Assembly (NCBI GenBank): GCA_000720805.1
Contig: JODI01000004.1
Location: forward strand, 248,001-312,000
From: Streptomyces violaceoruber
GTDB taxonomy: Bacteria; Actinomycetota; Actinomycetes; Streptomycetales; Streptomycetaceae
Reading direction: 5' to 3'
Length of the DNA: 64,000 bases
In this document: piece by piece, positions 38,551 through 47,417 of the stretch
Position numbering within the stretch: the first letter of the stretch is position 1
How the letters are laid out: every line of letters begins with the position of its first letter
Notes under the pieces: generated by a model
What the model was told of the DNA's origin: nothing
Database searches by the model: none
What the model saw: only the letters and a program-made list of their open reading frames with translations
Position numbers and translations under genes: made by a program

Positions 38551-39330
38551 TCACCGGGACCGCCGGGTGGAGGCGCGCAGACCGTGGTACCAGCCGAGCA
38601 CCCGCCGCTCGACCAGCTGGAACAGCAGCGACAACAGGAAGCCCAGCAGACCCAGCACGAGGATCCCGGTCCACATGTCGGGGATCGCGAAACCGCGCTG
38701 GAACTGCACGACGGTGAAGCCGAGGCCGCTGCTGGCCGCGAACATCTCGCTGATGACCATGAGGATGATGCCGATGGACAGCGCCTGGCGCAGCCCCGCG
38801 AAGATCTGCGGGCTCGCCGAGCGCAGCACCACGTGCCTGAGGCGGGCGGCGCCCGTGATGCCGTAGGAACGGGCCGTGTCCGCCATCACCGAGTCCACCG
38901 CCCGTACGCCCTCGACGGTGTTGAGCAGGATCGGCCACACGCAGCCGCTCGCGATCACGACCACCTTCATCGTGTCGCCGATGCCCGCGAACAGCATGAT
39001 GACGGGGATCAGCACGGGCGGCGGCACCGCCCGCAGGAACTCCATGACCGGCTCGCACACCGCCCGCACCCGCCGGTGGGAACCGATCACCGTGCCGAGG
39101 GCCACGCCGGTCACGGCCGCGGTGGCGTAACCGGCGGCCAGTCTGAGCACGCTGGGCAGGGCGTCCGTGCGCAGCCGCTCGGCCGTCCAGACGTCCGGGA
39201 AGGTCTTCAGGATGGTGCGCAGGGGTGGCCAGTACACGTCGGTGCTGTCGTCGGAGGCCAGCCACCACACGGCGAGCAGGACGACGGGCAACGCGACCAC
39301 GAACACCAGCCGCAGCAGAAAGCGCCTCAC
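38551..39330 (-). CDS. NitT/TauT-type ABC transporter permease 1
   Basis: 259 aa with six predicted membrane helices starting FLLRLVFVVALPVVLLAVWWL. The BPD contact loop reads DTARSYGITGAARLRHVVLRSA. GTG 39330 overlaps the stop of the other permease (GTGTGA), which fixes the start. Half of a heterodimeric channel. Confidence 0.9.
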   Translation of the reverse strand: MRRFLLRLVFVVALPVVLLAVWWLASDDSTDVYWPPLRTILKTFPDVWTAERLRTDALPSVLRLAAGYATAAVTGVALGTVIGSHRRVRAVCEPVMEFLRAVPPPVLIPVIMLFAGIGDTMKVVVIASGCVWPILLNTVEGVRAVDSVMADTARSYGITGAARLRHVVLRSASPQIFAGLRQALSIGIILMVISEMFAASSGLGFTVVQFQRGFAIPDMWTGILVLGLLGFLLSLLFQLVERRVLGWYHGLRASTRRSR

Positions 39331-40100
39331 ACCGTCACCTCCCCGCGCACCGACTGGTGCCAGGCCAGCGCCCGCCGCTCCACCGACCTCGCGCCCACGT
39401 TGATCAACAGACCCAGCAGGCCGGTCACGACGATCAACGCGTACATGTGCGGCACGGCCTGCGAGTTCTGCGCGATGGCGATCCTGGCGCCCAACCCCGG
39501 GGAGCCGATGACGAGTTCGGCGGTGACGGTGAGGATCAGGGCGACGGCCGCCGCGAGCCTGAGGCCCGTCATGACGTACGGCAGCGCCGTCGGCCACAGC
39601 ACGTACCGGACGCGCGCCCAGGTGCCCAGACCGTACGACCGTGCCGTCTCCTCGGCGACCGGGTCGACGTCCCGGACGCCGTACAGCGTCTGGATCAGCA
39701 CCTGCCAGAACGAGGCGTACACCACCAGCAGGAGCACCGAGCGCAGTTCGTTGCCGTACAGCAGGACCGCCAGCGGGATCAGTGCTACCGAGGGGATCGG
39801 GCGCAGGAACTCGATCGTCGAGGCGGTCGCCTCCCGCAGATACGGCACGACGGAGATGACCACCCCCGCGACGATCCCCGCGCAGGCCGCCACCGCCAGG
39901 CCCACCGCCCAGCCGGTGAGCGTGTCGCCGAGCGCCGTCCAGAAGGCGGAGTCCGCGAGTTCGCCGGCGAAGGCGTCGGCGATCTTGCTGGTGGGCGGGA
40001 AGTACGCCTCCTTGACCAGGCCGAGCCGCGGCACCGCCTCGCCCAGGGCGAGGAAGACCGCGAGCCCGGCCGCACCGAGTGCGAGGTGCGCGCCCTTCAC
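39327..40100 (-). CDS. NitT/TauT-type ABC transporter permease 2
   Basis: 257 aa, six predicted helices. The contact loop reads ETARSYGLGTWARVRYVLWPTA. GTG 40100 overlaps the binding-protein stop by four bases (GTGA). Two different permeases suggest a heterodimer, as in some taurine- or riboflavin-precursor-type importers. Confidence 0.9.
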   Translation of the reverse strand: MKGAHLALGAAGLAVFLALGEAVPRLGLVKEAYFPPTSKIADAFAGELADSAFWTALGDTLTGWAVGLAVAACAGIVAGVVISVVPYLREATASTIEFLRPIPSVALIPLAVLLYGNELRSVLLLVVYASFWQVLIQTLYGVRDVDPVAEETARSYGLGTWARVRYVLWPTALPYVMTGLRLAAAVALILTVTAELVIGSPGLGARIAIAQNSQAVPHMYALIVVTGLLGLLINVGARSVERRALAWHQSVRGEVTV

Positions 40101-41068
40101 GGCAGCAGCTTGTCCAGGTCGGGCTCCGTCTTGAACAGGCCGTCCTCCTGGCCCAGCTTCCGCAGCGCCTCGATGGAGGCGCGGTTCGCCTCGGCAGGCC
40201 ACTTCGGCAGCGTCACCTGCTCCAGCACCGCAGCCGGGATCTTCGTGTACGACGTGACGACGGCGCGGACCTCGTCCGGGTGGGAGTCGGCGTACGCGAG
40301 GGACTCCGCGGTGGCCTCCCGGAACTTCTTCACCACGTCCGGGTGCTGCTGCTCATACTGGAGCGAGGTGAAGTACATCGCGACGGTGAGGTCAGGAGCG
40401 ACGTCGATCAGGGGCGAGGCGATCTCCACGCCGCCCTGGCTCCTGACGCTGGCCTGCGCCGGCTCGACCACGCTCACGGCGTCGACCTGCCCCTGGTCGA
40501 GGGCCGCGGGCATCTGGTCGAAGGCGAGCTCGACGAACCTCACCTTGTCCGGGTCACCGCCGGCGGCGCGAACCGCCGCGCGCACGGCGGTCTCATTGAT
40601 GTTCTTGAGCGTGTTGATGGCGACCTTCTTGCCCTCAAGTTCCCTGGGTGACTTGAGGGCACTGCCCTTCTTCACCATGAGGGCGTTGAAGTCCTTGCCC
40701 CGTACGCCGGTCGAGGCGATGCCGTTGACGACGGCCTTGACGGGCACCTTGTTGGACTGGGCCACCATCAACGACGTCACATTGCTGAACCCGAACTGGA
40801 ACTGACCACTCACGACACCCGGCACGATCGCCGCGCCGCCCTGTGCGGTCGTGATGGTCAGCTTCAGTCCGTGCTTCTCGTAGAAGCCCTTTTTCTGGCC
40901 GAGATAGACGGGCGCCACGTCGACGATGGGGATGAGCCCCAGCTTGACGGTGGTGATGCCCCCGGACGAGGCGGCCTTGCCCGACGTACCGGAGTCGTCG
41001 GACGAGCCACAGGCCGCCGTGGCGAGAAGAATGGCACCGGCCGTGAGGCCGGATAAAAGACGACGCAT
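40097..41068 (-). CDS. ABC transporter substrate-binding lipoprotein (NMT1/SsuA-like)
   Basis: 323 aa. Lipobox LLATAACGSS with the lipidated C20; the mature part is NMT1/THI5-like (VKLGLIPIVDVAPVYLGQKKG, FGFSNVTSLMVAQ). ATG 41068 is preceded by AGGAGG. The ligand is unknown. Its operon partners are oxygenase genes, so the ligand is probably the oxygenase substrate. Confidence 0.9.
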   Translation of the reverse strand: MRRLLSGLTAGAILLATAACGSSDDSGTSGKAASSGGITTVKLGLIPIVDVAPVYLGQKKGFYEKHGLKLTITTAQGGAAIVPGVVSGQFQFGFSNVTSLMVAQSNKVPVKAVVNGIASTGVRGKDFNALMVKKGSALKSPRELEGKKVAINTLKNINETAVRAAVRAAGGDPDKVRFVELAFDQMPAALDQGQVDAVSVVEPAQASVRSQGGVEIASPLIDVAPDLTVAMYFTSLQYEQQHPDVVKKFREATAESLAYADSHPDEVRAVVTSYTKIPAAVLEQVTLPKWPAEANRASIEALRKLGQEDGLFKTEPDLDKLLP

Positions 41069-41250
41069 GGCTCCTCCTGTGCAGACAACGGTGTTCCGAC
41101 AGGTTGTGCGCACCCCGCACAGTAGTGCTCAGCCGGTGTGCGGGGGAACGTGGAGGGAGCCATCCGTCACTGTCAACGAATGTGACGGGTATGGCGGTTG
41201 ACCGTACGGGGGAGGCGGGCAGGAGGGCAGGGTGTGATGCCCCCCGGGGA

Positions 41251-42186
41251 TCACAGGTCCAGCACGAGCCGCTTCCCCCGGCACCGGGACACACAGATGA
41301 GCATGGTCTCGCCGGCCTCGCGTTCCTCGTCGGAGAGGACCGAGTCCTTGTGATCAGGGTCGCCCTCCAGCACGTCCGTCTCACAGGTGCCGCACGTCCC
41401 CTCGGTGCAGGAGAACAGCACCTCCACGCCGGCGCCCCGCACGGCGTCCAGCACCGACACGTCCGCGGGCACGGTGAGCGTACGACCGCTGCGGGCCAGC
41501 TCGACCTCGAACTCGGTGTCGGCCCCCGTCTCCTGGACCTTCGGTTCGAACCGCTCGACGTGCAGCGTCCCGGCCGGGCAGCGCGCCTGAACCGCGTCCA
41601 GCAGCGGCCCGGGACCGCAGCAGTAGACGAGGGTGTCCTCGGGCAGGTCGTCCAGCACCGAGGCGAGGTCCAGCAGTCCGGTCTCGTCCTGGGGTGCGAT
41701 CGTGACGCGGTCGCCGTACCCGCTCAACTCCTCGCAGAACGCCATGGATCCGCGGCTGCGCCCGCCGTACAGCAGGCTCCACTCGGCGCCCGCCGCCTCG
41801 GCCGCGGCCAGCATCGGCAGGATGGGCGTGATGCCGATGCCGCCCGCGACGAACCGGTAGCGCGGCGCGGGCCGCAGTGCGAAGTGGTTGCGCGGACCGC
41901 GCACCCGCACCTTGCCGCCCTGCCCCAACTGCTCGTGCACGTACGCGGATCCGCCACGCCCGTCCGGCTCGCGCAGCACCGCGATCCGCCAGGCCGTGCG
42001 GTCCGCCGGATCCCCGCACAGCGAGTACTGCCGCTCCAGGTCCGGCCCGAGGACCACGTCGACATGGGCGCCCGGCTCCCAGGCCGGCAGCTGCTCGCCG
42101 AGCGGATGCCGCAGGGTCAGGGCGAGCACGCCGTCGGCGGCGAACTCCTTCTTGTCGACGACGAGTTCGGATTCGTACACAGTCAT
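41251..42186 (-). CDS. VanB-like oxygenase reductase (FMN/FAD, NAD, 2Fe-2S)
   Basis: 311-aa electron-transfer partner for the Rieske oxygenase. Order: flavin-binding barrel (RQYSLCGDPADR), NAD domain (VAGGIGITPILPMLAAA, VYCCGPGPLLDAV) and a C-terminal plant-type ferredoxin (CTEGTCGTCETDVLEG, with the fourth Cys in MLICVSRC). ATG 42186 overlaps the small-protein stop (ATGA). Reduces the oxygenase using NAD(P)H. Confidence 0.92.
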   Translation of the reverse strand: MTVYESELVVDKKEFAADGVLALTLRHPLGEQLPAWEPGAHVDVVLGPDLERQYSLCGDPADRTAWRIAVLREPDGRGGSAYVHEQLGQGGKVRVRGPRNHFALRPAPRYRFVAGGIGITPILPMLAAAEAAGAEWSLLYGGRSRGSMAFCEELSGYGDRVTIAPQDETGLLDLASVLDDLPEDTLVYCCGPGPLLDAVQARCPAGTLHVERFEPKVQETGADTEFEVELARSGRTLTVPADVSVLDAVRGAGVEVLFSCTEGTCGTCETDVLEGDPDHKDSVLSDEEREAGETMLICVSRCRGKRLVLDL

Positions 42187-42353
42187 GAGTCGCTTCCTCG
42201 CGGCTGATGGCCCTCCGGGTGCCCGAGCATCCATTCCCACATCTCGACCGGGTCCTGGGCGGAGTTCTCGGCACCGCAGTGGCAGGTGCCGTGCAGGACG
42301 TCGGTGCCCGGCAGCCAGTCGATGCGGTAGATCTCACCGGTCCGGCTGCTCAC
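42183..42353 (-). CDS. 56-aa CxC small protein between oxygenase and reductase
   Basis: GTG 42353 to TGA 42183, 56 codons. The core DVLHGTCHCGAENSAQD has C24-x-C26, then WEWMLGHPEGHQ with further His. It overlaps both neighbours by four bases (GTGA with the oxygenase, ATGA with the reductase). That is strong evidence that it is translated in stoichiometric coupling. The CxC plus later histidines could bind zinc or help cluster assembly. I do not recognise a named family. Confidence 0.75.
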   Translation of the reverse strand: MSSRTGEIYRIDWLPGTDVLHGTCHCGAENSAQDPVEMWEWMLGHPEGHQPRGSDS

Positions 42354-43417
42354 AGGACCTTCTCCACCGGCTTGTCGCCCTCCTCGACCAGTCGGGCGAG
42401 GATACGGCGGGCGGCCAGGCCGCCGGTGTCGATGTTGATGCTCAGCTCCTGGTAGCCGGTCCGCTCGGTGCCGAGCGTCTTCTGCAGCAGGTTGAGCGCG
42501 TCGACGTCCTGCATGACGACCGTGTGGTTGTTGCCCCGCAGGAACTCGGTGACCTCGTCGTCCTCGGTCGCCCAGTCCCGCGAGACCATCCAGAAGTCGT
42601 ACACCTTGCCGTCGGCGGACGGCGTGATGGCGTACGTGATCTCGGTGTGGAACCCGTTCGGGTCGCTGCCGTCGGCCTCGGGCAGCACACCGACCGGCGC
42701 GATCCGGCTGTGCAGCAGATACAGACAGGGCGCGTGGTACTCGATGTCCTGCCAGCGGGTGATCCGGCCGTCGATGCCGGTGGACTTGGCGTAGAACGGC
42801 GGGCACGCCGCGTCGTCCATGTGCCGGCTCACCCGGACGATCCCGGCGCCCTCGTCCACCTCGGTGGTGATCGGCGTCTCGGCGACCTCGGGAGTGCCGA
42901 TGTAGCCGCCGTGCAGGTACGTCTCGTGGGAGAGGTCGAGGAGGTTGTCGACGAGGAGGCCGTAGTCGGCGTCGATCGGCTCCATGCCGCGGACGGTCGT
43001 CCAGCCGGGGGAGTCCAGGTGCCGGGCCCGCGGAATGGTCTGCGGGTCGGCGAGAGCCGGGTCACCGATCCACACCCACACCAGGGAGTCCTGCTCGACC
43101 ACGGGGTACGAGGTGACGCGGGCGGTGCGCGGTATGCGCTTCTGCCCCGGCACGTACACGCAGGTGCCGGTAGTGTCGTAGGTGAACCCGTGGTACCCGC
43201 ACACGATCCGGTCGCCGTCGAGCCGGCTCTCGGAGAGCGGATAGCGGCGGTGCACACAGCGGTCGTGGAGGACGACGGGCGTGCCCTCCTCCTCGGTCCG
43301 GTAGAACACGAGCGGCTCACCGAGGATCGTCCGGCCGAGCAGTTCCTCGCGGCCGACCTCATGGCTGTAGGCGGCGACGTACCACTGGTTCCTGGCGAAG
43401 GCGGTGGTGTGAGGCAT
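42350..43417 (-). CDS. VanA-like Rieske non-haem iron oxygenase
   Basis: 355 aa. Rieske ligands C54/H56 (CVHRR) and C73/H76 (CGYHG); the mononuclear iron site is in DNLLDLSHETYLHGG (two His, with a later Asp in the C-terminal half). Architecture and length fit vanillate O-demethylase and related O- or N-demethylases. ATG 43417 with GGGAAT upstream. First gene of the seven-gene oxygenase/transporter operon. Actual substrate is unknown. Confidence 0.92.
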   Translation of the reverse strand: MPHTTAFARNQWYVAAYSHEVGREELLGRTILGEPLVFYRTEEEGTPVVLHDRCVHRRYPLSESRLDGDRIVCGYHGFTYDTTGTCVYVPGQKRIPRTARVTSYPVVEQDSLVWVWIGDPALADPQTIPRARHLDSPGWTTVRGMEPIDADYGLLVDNLLDLSHETYLHGGYIGTPEVAETPITTEVDEGAGIVRVSRHMDDAACPPFYAKSTGIDGRITRWQDIEYHAPCLYLLHSRIAPVGVLPEADGSDPNGFHTEITYAITPSADGKVYDFWMVSRDWATEDDEVTEFLRGNNHTVVMQDVDALNLLQKTLGTERTGYQELSINIDTGGLAARRILARLVEEGDKPVEKVL

Positions 43418-44396
43418 GGCGGCTGATTCCCGTCTCTGTGGCGTGGTGACATCGTCCGCAGAGGCTTCGCGAGGCCGCAAGGCCGCTTCCGTCTCGCGGA
43501 AGCGGATTTCGAAGTCACCTGCTCATAGAGGCTGTTGGCGTGCAGGGGCAGGCTTCGAGCAACGGCGAGTGCATCGGCCCCGATTAGTGTCGTCGGTCGT
43601 GCCGTGCGCCACTTCGCGCATGGATTGTGTACCGATATGTCCGACTGGTGAAGTTTTGCGCCTATTTTTCTGCTTGTATTTGGCTGGTACAGCGGCACTT
43701 CCTGCATCGTTGCAGTTCGCAGGTGTTCGGTCCCGGGAAGGATGAGCCTCGGGTCGAATCCGGGTCGAATGGGCCCGTCTTCCGTCCCGAGGGAGTGTTG
43801 TTGCAGATCAGCGCTGTAGTGAGTCCTGGCGGCGGTCGCCCCCGATGGCTTGGTGGCGTTGGCCGATGATTCACTCACCGCTTTCGGACACTGCTTCCCG
43901 CTCCGCACGTTCCGGACTGCTCCCGGATCCTCAGGCCGGCTTGCTCTGCGGGCCCAGAACCTGGCGTAAAGCCCGACTCGTCTGCAGTGTGGGCTCTGAC
44001 CAGGCCATACGGCCAGATCGGCGTCCTTTCTGTGTCCGGGCCCTTCCCGATTCCACCTGCGAAGTTCCTGGGAGTTCCCGCGGAAGTGTGCACGCGTTGT
44101 GCCCCAGGCGGGCGGAGATCAGGCGACGTCTGGAGGGGCGGCTTCGGCGTCGACGTCGGGGACTGCTGCGTCGTTGCGGATGCAGGTGAGGTGTGGCGGA
44201 AGTCGAAGGGACACCCCCGCCTACGGTGTCCGCCGCAACGCGCAGGAGATGCGCGCCGCCCTTGCGGCTGCACGGCGTTACCGCGTCATGGTGTAGAAGT
44301 GCCCAACGGTCTCACACCCGGCAACCGTCCGCGGGCGGCGGGTTATCGCGCCGAGTCCGGCCCGTAGGGTGAACGCAAGTCCGCCGCAGGACATCG
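43418..44396. other. 979-base stretch without a supportable gene
   Basis: Contains a hairpin GCTTCC-GTCTCGC-GGAAGC near 43485-43505, and an AT-richer patch around 43650-43700 (TATTTTTCTGCTTGTATTTGG). No frame shows sustained streptomycete codon bias. A short plus-strand piece ending at 44296 (TPAYGVRRNAQEMRAALAAA) looks protein-like and may be the tail of a decayed gene. This is where the window changes from dense catabolic operons to looser accessory sequence. Confidence 0.5.
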
Positions 44397-45404
44397 TTAG
44401 CTTGCGCTCGTGGCACGAGCCTGTGGTTTTGACGGGGGAGTGAAGCTGTCCGCTTTGCGGGATTCTCGCCGGTAGCTCCCCGGCGGGGCACCGAGCTCGC
44501 GCTTGAAGGCTAGCGCGAAGGCAGCTTCGGAGCCGTAACCGACGGCATCGGCGATGGCAGCGATGGTCTGGTCGGTGCCCGTCAGCCGGTGTGCTCCCAG
44601 CTCCAGGCGCCACCGCGTGAGGTACTCGAGCGGACCTTGACCGACGACCGCCTTGAAACGTGCGGCCAGGGTCGAGCGGGACACGAGCGCAACGTCTGCC
44701 AGCAGTTGTACCGTCCAGCGCCTTGCTGGATCGGCGTGAATGGCGTGCAGAGCCGCAGAGACCACGGGGTCGCTGAGGCCCTGTAGCCACCCCGTTCGGT
44801 CTGGCTGCTGCGTGAGGTGGTAGCGGACGACATCGACGAGCAGGACCACCGCCAGGTGCTCGGTGACCACGCCGGACGCCAGGCCGCCGGTGCGGGCCTC
44901 TCGGTCGATCCGTGTCAGCAGATGCGGCAGCATGGCTGCGCCGTCGGCATGGGCGGGAAGATGGATCAGCGGTGGGAGAGCGTCAAGCAGTAGTTCGCGG
45001 GCACGACGACCGAAAGCGAAGCTGCCACCGACCAGACGCGCGGTCACCGGCTCGTCGAGCGGGCCTGCCTCGGCGCTGGAGCCGCCCGTCGCCCGGAACA
45101 AGGGCGAGGCCGGCTGCACGTCGACGTTCATCGAGGTGGCGAGGACGAACTCTTGAGGACGGGTGAGGAGGAAGGAATCGCCCGCGCGCAGGGCGACCGG
45201 ATGCGCCAGCCCGGCCGTGTCGACGATGCACGATCCGGTCAGCACGGAGTTGAATTTGGCCCCGTCCGGCGCAGGCAGTCGCAAGGCCCAGTCTCCATGG
45301 CCGGTCAAAGTTGACGCACGCTCGGAGCGAACCTCGGCAAGCGCGAGCACTTCTTCGAGAGGATCCAACGAGATTGGACGATCTATAGGCTGTGTGCGAG
45401 TCAT
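44397..45404 (-). CDS. AraC-family regulator with N-terminal cupin sensor
   Basis: 335 aa. N-terminal AraC_binding cupin-type domain (LTGSCIVDTAG, FLLTRPQEFVLAT). Two C-terminal helix-turn-helices: VQLLADVALVSRSTLAARFK and IAAIADAVGYGSEAAFALAFKRE. ATG 45404 preferred; an ATG at 45428 adds eight residues but GGAG touches it directly. Divergent from the PfpI gene 65 bases away, which it probably controls. Confidence 0.88.
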   Translation of the reverse strand: MTRTQPIDRPISLDPLEEVLALAEVRSERASTLTGHGDWALRLPAPDGAKFNSVLTGSCIVDTAGLAHPVALRAGDSFLLTRPQEFVLATSMNVDVQPASPLFRATGGSSAEAGPLDEPVTARLVGGSFAFGRRARELLLDALPPLIHLPAHADGAAMLPHLLTRIDREARTGGLASGVVTEHLAVVLLVDVVRYHLTQQPDRTGWLQGLSDPVVSAALHAIHADPARRWTVQLLADVALVSRSTLAARFKAVVGQGPLEYLTRWRLELGAHRLTGTDQTIAAIADAVGYGSEAAFALAFKRELGAPPGSYRRESRKADSFTPPSKPQARATSAS

Positions 45405-45469
45405 TATGCTAGTGAGTCTACTTTGCATCTCCTACTGTGTGAGAACAGGAAACACCAGAAGGAGTTGCT

Positions 45470-46087
45470 GTGACTGACACCAGCACCGACCGTCCCGCCG
45501 ACAACCGCGTCGCGCTGCCGACTGGCGAGCCGTCCCAGGGCCGTATCGCCGTGCTGACGGCCGACCAGGTCGAGGACGTCGAGTTCTTCTACCCTTACTA
45601 CCGTTTCACCGAGGCCGGCTACCAGGTCGACGTGATCACTCCTGGCGGTGGCGCTCTCACCGGCTACCGGGGGATGGGTATCCAGGAGACTGTCGCCCTT
45701 TTCGACGTTGACCCGGCTGACTACGACATGCTCTATGTGCCCGGCGGTCTCGCGCCGACCGAGCTTCGTACTCTGCCCGCCGCACTGGACTTCGTGCGTG
45801 CCTTCGCCGCGGCCGACAAACCGGTGGGCCTGGTCTGCCACGGTCCGCAGATGCTTGTCTCCGCAGGCCTGGCCGGCGGTCGGCGCATGACGTCCTGGTA
45901 CGAGGTACGTCCGGAAGTCGAGGGTGCCGGCGGTATCTGGATCAACGAGCCAGTAGTGCAGGACGGCCCGTTCATCACGGCCCGCAAGCCCGGTGACCTG
46001 CCCGCCGAAATGCACACGATCATGGAGCGCCTCGAAGAGCGTCGCCGTGACCGGCAGCCCGAGGACGAGCACGAACTGGCGAGTTGA
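45470..46087 (+). CDS. DJ-1/PfpI-family protein
   Basis: 205 aa. The nucleophile cysteine C123 is in LVCHGPQML with the following His, and the conserved Glu region lies earlier (DQVEDVEFFYPYYRF). The family includes glyoxalase III/deglycase, amidase-like and protease-like members acting on reactive aldehydes or damaged proteins. GTG start with AAGGAG. Paired divergently with the AraC regulator. Confidence 0.87.
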   Translation: MTDTSTDRPADNRVALPTGEPSQGRIAVLTADQVEDVEFFYPYYRFTEAGYQVDVITPGGGALTGYRGMGIQETVALFDVDPADYDMLYVPGGLAPTELRTLPAALDFVRAFAAADKPVGLVCHGPQMLVSAGLAGGRRMTSWYEVRPEVEGAGGIWINEPVVQDGPFITARKPGDLPAEMHTIMERLEERRRDRQPEDEHELAS

Positions 46088-46458
46088 ACACAACCGGACG
46101 AGGCCTGCCGCACTGACCGTCCGGCCGGGCCGGCAAGGCACTCGCCTCGGGCAGTCCCGATCGCAGCCGCCCTGTCACCACCCGACCCTGAGGTGCCGGA
46201 GATTGCGTGGTCATTCGGTAGCCATGGCGGCCAGCGGTGTATACGTCCCGGGTGACCTGACGGGTCGACACCCTCCCGGTCGGGGTGACCGCACTCGGCG
46301 ACAACAACAGACGCACACTGCCGGAGCAGCGCACCGATAGGGCGGCCGCCCCCGTCGTGGCTGATTACCACATCGGTCTGCTCCCGGAACCGCCTCATGC
46401 CGTTACCGACCCATACGCGCACCATCCCTGCGCGTAACCGCGCGCATCGGCAAGCCGG
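46088..46458. other. 371-base intergenic stretch
   Basis: No ORF with convincing codon bias and no recognised RNA. A short CCGGCCGGGCCGG block near 46130 could be a compact terminator for the PfpI gene. Confidence 0.4.
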
Positions 46459-47013
46459 TCAGTCAGCCGCTCGGGCCAGCGAATACATGACCGTGTGCCC
46501 CTGTTTGTGCCGGTCAACCGCCCCACGGGCGACCAACCCCTCAAGGGTATTGCGGACCACCTGGTTGCTCGGGGAACGATCCGGGTGCTTCTCCCGGCAC
46601 TCCCGCCACACATCCTTCGCTGCCCGCGGCTCACTGTGCGCACTCAGAAGCTCCACAAGGATCTCCCTGAGAAGGGGGTGCGACCCACCGCCTTTGCGCC
46701 CCTCGGGTTTGCGCGGCACGTCCGGCTCGTGAAGCTGCGCCTCGGGTGACGGCTCGTCGGACGCACGCGCACCACGCCGTGTTGCCGACGAGTCCGTGCT
46801 CAATTCCTGCTGTGAATGCAAGGTCGACGAGGGCGACTCGGTCGGCGAAGGCCCCGTGAGGTTGATGATGTCCAGCAACAACACCTCCTCCTGCTTCAGC
46901 ACCTCTAGGTGGCTCAACAGCTCGGCCTGCCGCCGACGGTTTTCCTCCAGATCGGCCATCGCTTGGTCTGTATAGCGGGTCCTGAGCGTGACAGGTTCAG
47001 GTTTGACAGCCAT
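46459..47013 (-). CDS. Coiled-coil plus winged-helix-like protein, function unknown
   Basis: 184 aa. Residues about 18-52 (MADLEENRRRQAELLSHLEV onward) are a predicted coiled coil. A Ser/Thr/Pro/Glu-rich linker follows. The C-terminal 80 residues (HPLLREILVELLSAHSEP, NQVVRNTLEGLVARGAVDR) look like a winged helix. This layout suggests a dimeric DNA-binding protein. I do not recognise the family; it stands alone with long gaps on both sides. Confidence 0.68.
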   Translation of the reverse strand: MAVKPEPVTLRTRYTDQAMADLEENRRRQAELLSHLEVLKQEEVLLLDIINLTGPSPTESPSSTLHSQQELSTDSSATRRGARASDEPSPEAQLHEPDVPRKPEGRKGGGSHPLLREILVELLSAHSEPRAAKDVWRECREKHPDRSPSNQVVRNTLEGLVARGAVDRHKQGHTVMYSLARAAD

Positions 47014-47417
47014 GGCCGTTCACTTCCTCGTGCGTAGGTAGACGATGGGCATGTTACTCAGCGTCCACGTGTGCGGCACACGCGCGCCGGCCCGCGCTAT
47101 GGGGGCATGTTGCTGCCCCGTGGTGGCGGACATGGTCCATGTGACCTACTGGGTGACCTACCTACAGTGCGAATGCAGGTGAGCGATGTGTGGCGGCGGG
47201 GACAGACGCGGGGCATGAGCGGCCGTGGGCGTCGTTGAGCACTGGTCCTCCCACCAAGCCACACTGCCGTCCAACATGTGCTTTCACCTGTATGACGTCG
47301 GCAAGGTCCTTCACTCCTGCGCACCGAGCATCGGCATCGAATTGAAAGTGGGGCAGTAGCACGCTGCTGATCGCGGGCGGTCCTTGGTAGAGGCAGACGT
47401 CTCGGTGCTGGTGGCTG
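47014..47417. other. 404-base intergenic stretch with small repeats
   Basis: GTGACCTACTGG is followed at once by GTGACCTACCTA (near 47140-47163). GTAGGTAG (47034-47041) is the inverse of CTACCTAC (47158-47165), bracketing the promoter side of the coiled-coil protein gene. No gene is supported here. Confidence 0.45.

Noticed and set aside
43875..44273. 132-codon minus-strand frame
   Set aside because: Ser/Pro/Arg-rich, no coding bias, no ribosome site.
44099..44296. Short plus-strand ORF in the 43.4-44.4 kb gap
   Set aside because: Only the last 30 residues look protein-like; kept as a possible gene fragment in the gap description.
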